A stretch of DNA of 40,726 bases from Bacteroidota bacterium (lineage in GTDB: Bacteria > Bacteroidota > Bacteroidia > 2-12-FULL-35-15), in assembly GCA_947447995.1 (NCBI GenBank), contig CANFLQ010000014.1, positions 1-40,726 of the forward strand, read 5' to 3'. The notes beneath the pieces are model-generated. The model had not been told where the DNA came from. It made no database searches and was given only the letters and a program-made list of their open reading frames with translations. This document shows, piece after piece, positions 1-8,272 of the stretch. The position numbers were made by a program, and so were the translations under genes. Every line of letters begins with the position of its first letter. Within the stretch, counting starts at the first letter, position 1.

Positions 1-1
1 C

Positions 2-115
2 TCTAATGCTAATGCGGAATCCTTCAACTCGAAAATAAAAGGATTTAGAGCCAATTTAAGAGGGGTAACTGATGTTAGTTTTTTTCTCTTTAGACTTGAA
101 AAATTATTTGCTTAA
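2..115 (+). mobile_element. C-terminal end of an IS transposase (ISL3 / ISAon1-like DDE family), 5' part outside the window
   Basis: Frame from nt 2 reads SNANAESFNSKIKGFRANLRGVTDVSFFLFRLEKLFA*, resembling the conserved C-terminus of ISAon1/ISL3-type transposases (NASAESFNAKIKxFRxxxRGVxDxxFFLFRL). Stop at 113-115. Not in the ORF track because it is short and truncated. Confidence 0.8.
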
Positions 116-633
116 TGAACTTGCTCCCCAGAAAATGGATGTGACCCGATCTACCGCTCGGATATCTATGTCCGAAACATTTAATTTCCATTTAATGAAT
201 TCTTTTGTGTGGCTTAATGAAGTAACGTATCTTTTATAGGCGCCTTCGGCAAACTCTTTCCCTATTAATATTTTCATTTGTTTATTGTGCTCTTCAAATA
301 TCTTAATGAGCGAGCGATTTTTTTCTTCAATACCAAGTAATTTATTGCACATGCTGTCGGCATTTACAACAATTCCTCTCTGAATAAGTGCGGTTTGATG
401 ATCATATACCTGATTTTTCAGCATATCTAAATATGCATTCACGGATCTGGCTTCTTCGGTAGTCGCTTTCATCTTTCCGGCAGGGACAGACCACTTTGAT
501 ACTTCAACATATCGTTTGGTACTCACTTCGATACGTTTTCCATCAATGGTAACTCTTAAATAAATGGGGGCTAATCCTTCTGTTTTGGATTTTGTTCTTT
601 TTAGTAAAAAAGAATAGAAATTTTTGTTTGCAT
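104..633 (-). pseudogene. Truncated, frameshifted tyrosine recombinase / phage integrase (Arm DNA-binding + SAM-like N-terminal part)
   Basis: The ORF 104..526 extends upstream as NKNFYSFLLKRTKSKTEGLAPIYLRVTIDGKRIEVSTKRYVEVSKW..., a typical Bacteroidota integrase N-terminus. The natural ATG (631-633, MQTKISILFY*) is one base out of frame at a T homopolymer. The C-terminal catalytic half is missing; the last ~13 residues read into IS-end sequence. Confidence 0.8.
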
Positions 634-729
634 TTGTGGTCTCCTATTTAGGGTGTAAAACTATCTTCATTCTATTTATCAAACAAGATGTTCATATTTT
701 GAACTACTTATCTGTAAAGGGATGTAGAG

Positions 730-774
730 AAATTCGGGTACCCGAAAGCTAAAAATATACGGGTACCCGAATTT
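730..774. repeat. Inverted repeat built from two CGGGTACCCG palindromes
   Basis: AAATTCGGGTACCCG (730-744) and its perfect reverse complement CGGGTACCCGAATTT (760-774), 15-nt spacer. Confidence 0.85.
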
Positions 775-825
775 ACCACCTCGACGATAGGATTTAATGA
801 ATATTTTGAGGAGGAGCTAAAAACA

Positions 826-859
826 AAAAGCCTTTAAATCATACGATTTAAAGGCTTTT
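826..859 (-). terminator. Intrinsic terminator of tmRNA
   Basis: AAAAGCCTTTAAATC-ATAC-GATTTAAAGGCTTTT perfect hairpin just beyond the tmRNA 3' end. Confidence 0.75.
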
Positions 860-882
860 GCTGTTCTTTGAAACTGTGTTTG

Positions 883-1243
883 TGGAGTCGGAGGGATTCG
901 AACCCTCGTCCAAACAAGGAATTAATAAGCTTTCTACATGTGTATCAGAATTTTAATTTTCGATAAGCTTAGGTAGTTCTGCAAACCAAACACTTACTTA
1001 GTTTCTTTATCTCATCACGGATCGAAACGCTCCGCAACTATTTCTTCATTTGTTATGCTTCACTAGAGACGCAGAAGATCAGAGCTTCTCCGGAAACAAA
1101 GGCACTTAATACTTGGTATTAAGCAGCCATAGCGTAGTTAGACTCGCCTGATAAAAGTTGAAAATTGATTTTTACGAGCCATATTAACAACGCTCGACAT
1201 GCTTACATAAAAATCGCACTCGCTGTCAAAACCGTACGACCCC
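883..1243 (-). ncRNA. ssrA: transfer-messenger RNA (tmRNA)
   Basis: 5' GGGGUCGUACGGUUUUGACAGCGAGUGCG..., 3' TPsiC-like GGUUCGAAUCC and acceptor CGACUCCA pairing with GGGGUCG. Internal tag frame 1119-1148 (minus) encodes GESNYAMAA*. Promoter TATCTTTG at 1259-1266 (minus). Confidence 0.95.
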
Positions 1244-1350
1244 ATTATTTTACTCATACAAAGATACTACAGAAAACACTATTTGATACTTTTTAAAATA
1301 AATTTGCTAAGAAAACTTAACTTTGTTATAACATCATTATTCCATGTATT

Positions 1351-2550
1351 ATGAAAATAGGCATTATTAGAGAAGGGAAAATCCCTCACGACAAAAGAGT
1401 TGCTTTTACTCCTGACCAATGTGTGTATATTCAAAATAATTTCAAAGGCGTTGAAGTATTTGTACAGCCAAGCGAATGGCGCTCCTACAAGGATCAGGAA
1501 TATCTCGTAAAAGGTATTACCATACAGGAAGACCTTAGCAACTGTGATATTTTATTTGGCGTGAAACAAGTTCCTAAAGATGACCTTATTCCCAATAAAA
1601 AATATTTGTTTTTTTCGCATACCATCAAAAAACAACCGCACAACAAAACTCTTTTACAAAGTTGTTTAAAAAACAATATACAACTGATAGATTATGAATG
1701 CTTAACGGACGCTACGTTTCATAGAATAATTGGCTTTGGATATTATGCAGGTTTAGTAGGTGCTTACAATGGTGTATTGGGGTATGGAAAAAAATATCAA
1801 TTGTTTAATTTAAAATCGGCTCACCTTTGCCACGATAAAAATGAATTACGACACGAACTAAAAAAAGCACATTTACCAAATATTAAAATTATAATTACCG
1901 GTAACGGACGTGTTGCTAATGGCGCTATTGAATTACTTGGTATGTTAGGAGTAAGAAGAATTACAGCATACGAGTTTCTTAATTTCTCCTTTATGGAAGC
2001 TACTTATGTTCAATTACATTCCAACAATTACAACGAAAAAACAGACGGTAGTGCTTGGGACACTAATGAGTTTTATCAATATCCCGAAAGATTTAGCTCC
2101 TCATTTGGGAAGTATACCAAATACTGCGATTTACTTATCCATTGCTCCTTCTGGAATCCTAATGCTCCAATTTTATTCACTAAAAAAGAAATGCATTCGC
2201 CCGATTTCCGTATTGGTGTTATTGCCGATATTACTTGCGATATTAATGGCTCTATCCCTTCTACTACTAAAGCAAGTAGTATCGAAAATAAATTTTATGG
2301 GTATGACCCAGTAACCGAAACCATTGAAGAACCTTTTAGTAACCACACCATTGCCGTTATGGCTGTTGATAATTTACCTTGTGAATTACCACGAAATGCT
2401 TCCGAAGATTTTGGAAAAGAATTAATTGAAAAAATACTCCCTTCACTATTGGTGCATGATAAAGATGGAATGATAGAAAGAGCCACTATTACAAAAAACA
2501 ATGAATTGATGCCTCGATTTATGTATTTGAGTGATTATGTAGCAGAATAA
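1351..2550 (+). CDS. Alanine dehydrogenase/PNT-N-domain saccharopine (lysine-forming) dehydrogenase-like protein
   Basis: 399 aa; N-terminus MKIGIIREGKIPHDKRVAFTPDQ, Rossmann segment IKIIITGNGRVANGAIELL, typical of the AlaDh_PNT/LYS1 family. Confidence 0.8.
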   Translation: MKIGIIREGKIPHDKRVAFTPDQCVYIQNNFKGVEVFVQPSEWRSYKDQEYLVKGITIQEDLSNCDILFGVKQVPKDDLIPNKKYLFFSHTIKKQPHNKTLLQSCLKNNIQLIDYECLTDATFHRIIGFGYYAGLVGAYNGVLGYGKKYQLFNLKSAHLCHDKNELRHELKKAHLPNIKIIITGNGRVANGAIELLGMLGVRRITAYEFLNFSFMEATYVQLHSNNYNEKTDGSAWDTNEFYQYPERFSSSFGKYTKYCDLLIHCSFWNPNAPILFTKKEMHSPDFRIGVIADITCDINGSIPSTTKASSIENKFYGYDPVTETIEEPFSNHTIAVMAVDNLPCELPRNASEDFGKELIEKILPSLLVHDKDGMIERATITKNNELMPRFMYLSDYVAE

Positions 2551-2553
2551 TAA

Positions 2554-3189
2554 CTATTTTAAAGGCAGCATCAATGGATGTTTTTCGTTGTATTTACGCA
2601 AATAAATAAACTGAGAATCGTATTTTTCGCGTTTCCCCAATTTCATAAACTGATCATATAATTCAGTATCTCTTTTTATTAGAGTTGTAAAACTTTTTAA
2701 ATCAAATGGAATAGTTTTTTCTGTTTGTGTATCGTAAATAAATAGGCGCAACTCTTCGGTAGTTGTGCTTAAGCCATAATTAGAATACATGGGATCCATA
2801 AAACTAGCAGTTGTGGTAACCAAGGCTGTAAATTGCAATAATGTTCCTATAACATTAACCCTACTAAAATCGTTATTGTAATAAATATAAAGCATTCTAT
2901 TTTGAGTATAACCCCAAATTTCAGTTGTTTGTATCTTTTGCTCAATGCCCATTGTATCCCTGTAAACAATGTATTTTTCCTGAACTACCTGTTTTAAAAA
3001 ATCAACACTATTTTTTGAAATATTTGCAACAATCGACGTGTTATTTATCGGGGTGTTATTTTTAAATTGATTAATAGTTAAATACAACCCTTCCGAAAAT
3101 TCATAATCACGGGTATAAACAACCGAATTGACTTGTGATAGTCCTACTAAGGAAATTAGAAAAAAATTGATAGTTAAATTTTTTTTCAT
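2554..3189 (-). CDS. Hypothetical secreted protein
   Basis: 211 aa ORF with signal-peptide-like N-terminus MKKNLTINFFLISLVGLSQ. Confidence 0.6.
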   Translation of the reverse strand: MKKNLTINFFLISLVGLSQVNSVVYTRDYEFSEGLYLTINQFKNNTPINNTSIVANISKNSVDFLKQVVQEKYIVYRDTMGIEQKIQTTEIWGYTQNRMLYIYYNNDFSRVNVIGTLLQFTALVTTTASFMDPMYSNYGLSTTTEELRLFIYDTQTEKTIPFDLKSFTTLIKRDTELYDQFMKLGKREKYDSQFIYLRKYNEKHPLMLPLK

Positions 3190-3301
3190 CTAAAATAACG
3201 GTCTTTATATTAAATCAAAGTGCTTTAATCTGAAACCAAAATACAATTAATTATTTATAGAAGTTGGTTTAATTTGGTATAAATTTATGTCTGAATACCT
3301 T

Positions 3302-3391
3302 AGAGCCTGTTTAAAATTTATTTGTATAAATTTATATCACCCCTAAAAGAGTTTTATTAGTATTTATACAAATAAATTTTAAACAGGCTCT
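3302..3391. repeat. MITE-like 90-bp element with perfect 30-bp terminal inverted repeats
   Basis: AGAGCCTGTTTAAAATTTATTTGTATAAAT (3302-3331) and its exact reverse complement (3362-3391), 30-nt centre. Confidence 0.85.
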
Positions 3392-3444
3392 CAATGTAAA
3401 AAAACTATTGCACAAAATTTAGCCTTCAACACCTAAATGTTTCT

Positions 3445-3481
3445 TACATTTGATAACACTTATTTACCGCTTTAGGCGGTA
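3445..3481 (+). promoter_or_regulatory. TAnnTTTG promoter element followed by a TACCGC-TTTAG-GCGGTA dyad
   Basis: TACATTTG at 3445-3452; dyad 3465-3470/3476-3481, just upstream of the 3493 ORF. Confidence 0.45.
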
Positions 3482-3492
3482 GCTAATTAATT

Positions 3493-3795
3493 TTGAAAAA
3501 TTTTATATCCTCTTTTTTATTACTGCTTTTTCTTTTTCCTATTGCGGAAAAGGGCTTGCACCAGTATGAACATAAAAATGATATACATTGCACCGCTTCA
3601 AACAAACACTTTCACGAAGTTGAACACCATTGTTCCATTTGTGATATTCTACTTTTAGATGCGCATACATCTTGTTCCATAGAAATAAAAATAAATCCGC
3701 CCACTCAAAATTATCAGTTCATACAAATTACTGAACACACGCACACACTAACATCATTCCCGCTTTTACCCTCCAGAGCCCCTCCTACTGTTTAG
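3493..3795 (+). CDS. Small secreted His/Cys-rich protein, possible metal-binding partner of the downstream TonB receptor
   Basis: 100 aa, TTG start, signal-like N-terminus then HFHEVEHHCSICDILLLDAHTSC; precedes a TonB receptor on the same strand. Confidence 0.6.
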   Translation: MKNFISSFLLLLFLFPIAEKGLHQYEHKNDIHCTASNKHFHEVEHHCSICDILLLDAHTSCSIEIKINPPTQNYQFIQITEHTHTLTSFPLLPSRAPPTV

Positions 3796-3892
3796 TTTAG
3801 TTAAATTTAATTTCGACCTTATATATTCAACTAATCAAAATCCAATTCAATTAAACCAATTGAATTGGATTCATTTATTTAAAAAAGCACCC

Positions 3893-6328
3893 ATGAAAAA
3901 ATACAATTACCTATTGTGTTTACTATTCTGTTGGATATTAAATACTATTACTGCAAAATCTATTACTAATTTTAGGGATGTAACTCTTACAGGCAAAATA
4001 ACAGATGCGTCAACAGGAATAACAATTCCGGGAGCTATTGTTTATATTCCAGATTTAAAAACAGGAGCTATTTCCGGAGTTGACGGAACATACATTATCA
4101 ACAATTTACCCCAGTCAAAAATACTTATTCAGGTAAGTTCTATCGGATATAAAACAATTATTGAAACCATCGATCTTTCGATGATTTCTGTTAAAGATTT
4201 TTTATTAGAAACGTCGGTAACTGAAATGCATGAAATTATTGTAACGGGACTTACTGCTGGGGCAGAGAAAAATAGAACGCCAACACCTATGAGTATTGTT
4301 TCAAAAACAATGTTGCTTCAAAATTCGTCTACCAATATTATCGATGCCATTGCTAAACAACCCGGTATATCACAAATAACAAGCGGTTCCGGAATTTCAA
4401 AGCCTGTTATCCGAGGATTGGGATTTAACAGGGTTGTTGTTATAAACGATGGTATACGGCAAGAAGGGCAACAATGGGGGAGTGAACACGGAATTGAAAT
4501 TGATGAATATTCGGTAAACAAAGTAGAGATATTAAAAGGTCCTGCAAGTCTTTCCTATGGCTCAGATGCAATGGCCGGGGTGATAAACATTATCTCTGCT
4601 CCTACGCTGCCTTTAGGTAAAATGGAAGGAAACATCATTACAAATTACCAAACAAATAATGGATTGGTAGGATATTCGGCAAACATTGCAGGCAATCAAA
4701 AGGGACTTATTTGGAACCTTAGGTACAGCAATAAAATGACGCACGCCTATCAAAATAAATACGACGGATCTGTTTTTAATTCGGCATTTAAAGAAAATAC
4801 GATTACCGGAATTATTGGTGTAAACAAAGCCTGGGGATACTCTCATTTACATTTTAGTGATTATAATCTTACACTTGGTATCACCGAAGGAGAACGTGAT
4901 AGCCTGACAGGGAAATTTATAAAAACCATGGCTATTAATGACACTCTTATAGGTAGTGAGGTGGCAGCAAAAAAAGATTTCCAATCCTATTCGTTTTACA
5001 ATCCATTTCAAAAAATCACTCATTATAAAATAGTAAGTAACAATAGCTTTATAATTGGGAATGGCAGTATTAAAGCCGTACTTGGATTTCAACAAAATCA
5101 GCGCAAAGAATTTGGCAATGTACTTATGCCCAAACAATATGGTTTGTATTTTTTATTAAACACGTTTAATTATGATTTCCGTTATGTATTACCCGAAAGA
5201 AACAACTTATCTATTTCTATTGGAACAAATGGGATGCAGCAAACATCTAAAAATAAAGGAATAGAATTTTTAATACCGGCATATAATTTATTTGATATTG
5301 GTGCATTTGTTATCATCCGAAAATCATTTAAAAAACTTGATATAAGTGGCGGTATAAGATATGATTCAAGAATACAACATGGAAATGATTTGTATGTAAA
5401 TTCAACAGGTCAAAAAGTGGAAAATATTGACGCCTCAACGGTTCAGCAATTTAAACAATTCAACGCCAGATTTAACGGTGCATCCGGAAGTGTTGGAGCT
5501 ACGTATCAATTTTCAGAAAAAATATTTGGAAAAATAAATGCCTCACGCGGATACAGGGCACCTAACATTGGTGAACTATCGGCCAATGGGGTACATGAAG
5601 GCACTTTACGGTACGAAATTGGGAGCCCTAATCTAAAGGCAGAAACTAGCTTACAACTGGATTTTGCATTCGGCATAAATTCAGAACATATTTCGGCCGA
5701 AGTGGATGTGTTTAACAATTCCATTTCCAATTTTATTTTTTCACGGCAATTAAACTCCATCCTGGGTGGAGATTCCATCACTCAAGGTTTTAATACATTT
5801 AAGTTTATTGCCGGCAATGCCAATTTAAGAGGTGGTGAAATAAGTATTGATTTTCATCCTCACCCAATTCATTGGTTGCATTTTCAAAATACGTTTTCGT
5901 ATGTTCAATCGCTTCAAAAAAATCAATCCGACTCAACAAAATACCTCCCTTATACTCCGCCTGCAAAATTGCAATCGGAATTAAGAGCCGACATTAAACA
6001 TATAGGCAACGAAGTGAATGATGCCTATTTTAAAGTGGAGCTAGAAAATTATTTTGCACAAAACAATTTTTATTCGGCATACCAAACAGAAACTCAAACA
6101 CCGGGATATACACTTATTAATTTAGGAGCAGGAAGTAATTTTACAAAAAACGATAAAACCTTTTTTTCGCTCTACATCAGCGTTAATAACCTTGCTGATG
6201 TTGCTTATCAAAGTCATTTAAGCAGATTAAAATACGCTCCTATCAACTATTCTACCGGCAGAACCGGGGTATACAATATGGGAAGAAATATTAGTTTTAA
6301 AATAGTAGTGCCATTAGATTTAAAATAA
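3893..6328 (+). CDS. TonB-dependent receptor with carboxypeptidase-regulatory-like (CarboxypepD_reg) N-domain
   Basis: GKITDASTGITIPGAIVYIPDLKTGAISGVDGTY; plug motifs PGISQITSGSGISKPVIRGLGFNRVVVINDGIRQEGQQWG; ILKGPASLSYGSDAMAGVINI. ATG at 3893 preferred over the TTG at 3860. Confidence 0.9.
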   Translation: MKKYNYLLCLLFCWILNTITAKSITNFRDVTLTGKITDASTGITIPGAIVYIPDLKTGAISGVDGTYIINNLPQSKILIQVSSIGYKTIIETIDLSMISVKDFLLETSVTEMHEIIVTGLTAGAEKNRTPTPMSIVSKTMLLQNSSTNIIDAIAKQPGISQITSGSGISKPVIRGLGFNRVVVINDGIRQEGQQWGSEHGIEIDEYSVNKVEILKGPASLSYGSDAMAGVINIISAPTLPLGKMEGNIITNYQTNNGLVGYSANIAGNQKGLIWNLRYSNKMTHAYQNKYDGSVFNSAFKENTITGIIGVNKAWGYSHLHFSDYNLTLGITEGERDSLTGKFIKTMAINDTLIGSEVAAKKDFQSYSFYNPFQKITHYKIVSNNSFIIGNGSIKAVLGFQQNQRKEFGNVLMPKQYGLYFLLNTFNYDFRYVLPERNNLSISIGTNGMQQTSKNKGIEFLIPAYNLFDIGAFVIIRKSFKKLDISGGIRYDSRIQHGNDLYVNSTGQKVENIDASTVQQFKQFNARFNGASGSVGATYQFSEKIFGKINASRGYRAPNIGELSANGVHEGTLRYEIGSPNLKAETSLQLDFAFGINSEHISAEVDVFNNSISNFIFSRQLNSILGGDSITQGFNTFKFIAGNANLRGGEISIDFHPHPIHWLHFQNTFSYVQSLQKNQSDSTKYLPYTPPAKLQSELRADIKHIGNEVNDAYFKVELENYFAQNNFYSAYQTETQTPGYTLINLGAGSNFTKNDKTFFSLYISVNNLADVAYQSHLSRLKYAPINYSTGRTGVYNMGRNISFKIVVPLDLK

Positions 6329-6426
6329 TTTTACGGGAAAGGGAACAAATTTATTTTCTAGCTTTTTTAGAATCTGTTTAAATTTCATTCAAATTATTTT
6401 CAGGTATTATTTTCATAAAGTTCTCG

Positions 6427-6470
6427 ACTCCGCTCGAACTGACTAAATGCCCCGTCAATTCGAGCGGAGT
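6427..6470. repeat. Palindromic intergenic repeat (CTCCGCTCGAACTGAC / GTCAATTCGAGCGGAG)
   Basis: 17-nt arms with one mismatch; another single arm copy at 6992-7015 (GTTCTCGACTTCGCTCGAACTGAC). Confidence 0.75.
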
Positions 6471-6519
6471 AAAGAATATGGGTTTTGAATATCATAATTC
6501 ACATTTAAAATCTAAACAG

Positions 6520-6948
6520 TTACTTATACTTCAAGGTAAGTTTTTTGTTTTCGTAATCAATTACAGCCTTGTATTCCAGCAAAATATCACTGCCTAAAAC
6601 ACCAACTACTTGCTTTAAGCCTAATTCCTTGTAGGATTGATTTACATGCGACAAATCCATTAATACAATGGTGTAGTTACAAATTGAAAGGTTACCTAAT
6701 TCCAATTTTCTTATAGCGGTAAATTCACTTTTAATTTTGTCGGTTCCTAAACCAACCGATAACTTACTATGTTTTTTAAACTTTTTTTCTTCAACGTATT
6801 TTTTAATCCGTTTTAAATCAAATACCGTTTTTGAAGCGCCTGTATCTATAATTACTTTAGCTGATTTACCATTGATGGTTATTTTCATCAACAAATGAAA
6901 ACCATCGCCACCGATAGAAATTACTTTAAACGGAATTTCTGTTATCAT
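6520..6948 (-). CDS. Retropepsin-like aspartyl protease domain protein
   Basis: NGKSAKVIIDTGASKTVFD and VVGVLGSDILLEYKAVIDYENKKLTL; start at MITEIPFKV preferred because the longer ORF translates a repeat. Confidence 0.75.
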   Translation of the reverse strand: MITEIPFKVISIGGDGFHLLMKITINGKSAKVIIDTGASKTVFDLKRIKKYVEEKKFKKHSKLSVGLGTDKIKSEFTAIRKLELGNLSICNYTIVLMDLSHVNQSYKELGLKQVVGVLGSDILLEYKAVIDYENKKLTLKYK

Positions 6949-7049
6949 TTTTATGAAGATCAGCTTCAAAATTAATCCACTAAAGCTGTTTGTTCTCGAC
7001 TTCGCTCGAACTGACACAGCTTTAAATATTAGATATTTTGATATACGAA

Positions 7050-7077
7050 AAAGGCTCCACAAAATTGTGGAGCCTTT
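7050..7077 (-). terminator. Intrinsic terminator downstream of mdh
   Basis: AAAGGCTCCACAA-AA-TTGTGGAGCCTTT. Confidence 0.8.
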
Positions 7078-7096
7078 AAAAATTTAATTCAGTCAA

Positions 7097-8041
7097 TTAT
7101 TTTGCAACTGATGCGTTCATAGCATCCAAAGCATCCATCACTTCTTTAACTGCTTTTGCAGAATCAGCAAGTAATGCTTTTTCTTCAGCATTTAATTTTA
7201 ATTCGATAATTTGCTCAATACCATTTTTACCCAATTTAACAGGTACTCCAAGGTAAATGTTGCTAAAACCGTATTCTCCTTGCAACCAAGCGCAAACAGG
7301 GAAAATACGTTTTTGATCACGAACAACAGCTTCAACCATTTGTGCTGCTGATGCTCCCGGAGCGTACCATGCAGAAGTTCCTAATAAATTTACAATTTCT
7401 CCACCACCCTTTTTAGTGCGGTCGATAATAGCATCTAATTTTTCTTTAGAGATTAATTCAGTAACCGGAATTCCACCAACAGTAGTGTAACGAGGAAGTG
7501 GCACCATTGTATCACCATGTCCACCCATCAATACTGCTTGAATATCTTTTGGAGAGCAATTTAATTCTTCAGCTAAAAATGCACGGTAACGAGCAGTATC
7601 TAAAACACCAGCCATACCAAATACACGTTTTGAATCAATTTTTGCAGATAAATATGCGCAATAGGTCATAACATCCAATGGATTAGAAACCACAATGATG
7701 ATAGCATTTGGAGAATATTTTAAGATGTTTTCTGTTACTCCTTTAACGATACCTGCATTAGTTGAAATAAGGTCATCACGGCTCATACCCGGTTTACGAG
7801 GCAAACCTGAAGTAATTACAACAACATCCGAATTTGCAGTTTTAGAAAAATCGTTAGTAGAACCTGTAAGACGAGTATCGTAAAGATTCACTGGTGCTGT
7901 TTGCCAAATATCCAACGCTTTACCTTCAGCAAAATTTTCTTTAATGTCTAGCAAAACAACTTCATTTGCCAATTCTTTTTGAGCAATTACATCAGCACAA
8001 GTTGCGCCTACGTTACCTGCACCTACTACGGTTATTTTCAT
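7097..8041 (-). CDS. mdh: Malate dehydrogenase
   Basis: MKITVVGAGNVGATCADVIAQKE, VVSNPLDVMTYCAY, MGGHGDTMVPL. Confidence 0.95.
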   Translation of the reverse strand: MKITVVGAGNVGATCADVIAQKELANEVVLLDIKENFAEGKALDIWQTAPVNLYDTRLTGSTNDFSKTANSDVVVITSGLPRKPGMSRDDLISTNAGIVKGVTENILKYSPNAIIIVVSNPLDVMTYCAYLSAKIDSKRVFGMAGVLDTARYRAFLAEELNCSPKDIQAVLMGGHGDTMVPLPRYTTVGGIPVTELISKEKLDAIIDRTKKGGGEIVNLLGTSAWYAPGASAAQMVEAVVRDQKRIFPVCAWLQGEYGFSNIYLGVPVKLGKNGIEQIIELKLNAEEKALLADSAKAVKEVMDALDAMNASVAK

Positions 8042-8272
8042 CTTATTTTGTTTTTTAAATGTTTGTATTTTAAAAAAATAATTTCGGGCGCTAAATTAGA
8101 AAGAAATCCTATACCGACATACGTTTGTTTCAGTTTTTTTTACCATTACGGCAATTTCCACAAAATGGACAAAAAGTATAACTTTTTCAACAAATAATCG
8201 TACAGTACAAGGCAGATGTTTTTAGGGAGAATTTTAATAGCCAATTTTAATTTTCTAAATCGATAAAATATA

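Noticed and set aside
2006-2314. 102-aa + strand ORF inside the saccharopine-dehydrogenase-like gene
   Set aside because: Out-of-frame overlap with a recognised CDS; hydrophobic by frame bias.
7979-8197. 72-aa + strand ORF spanning the mdh start
   Set aside because: Antisense to mdh N-terminus and continuing into AT-rich intergenic DNA; no homology signal.
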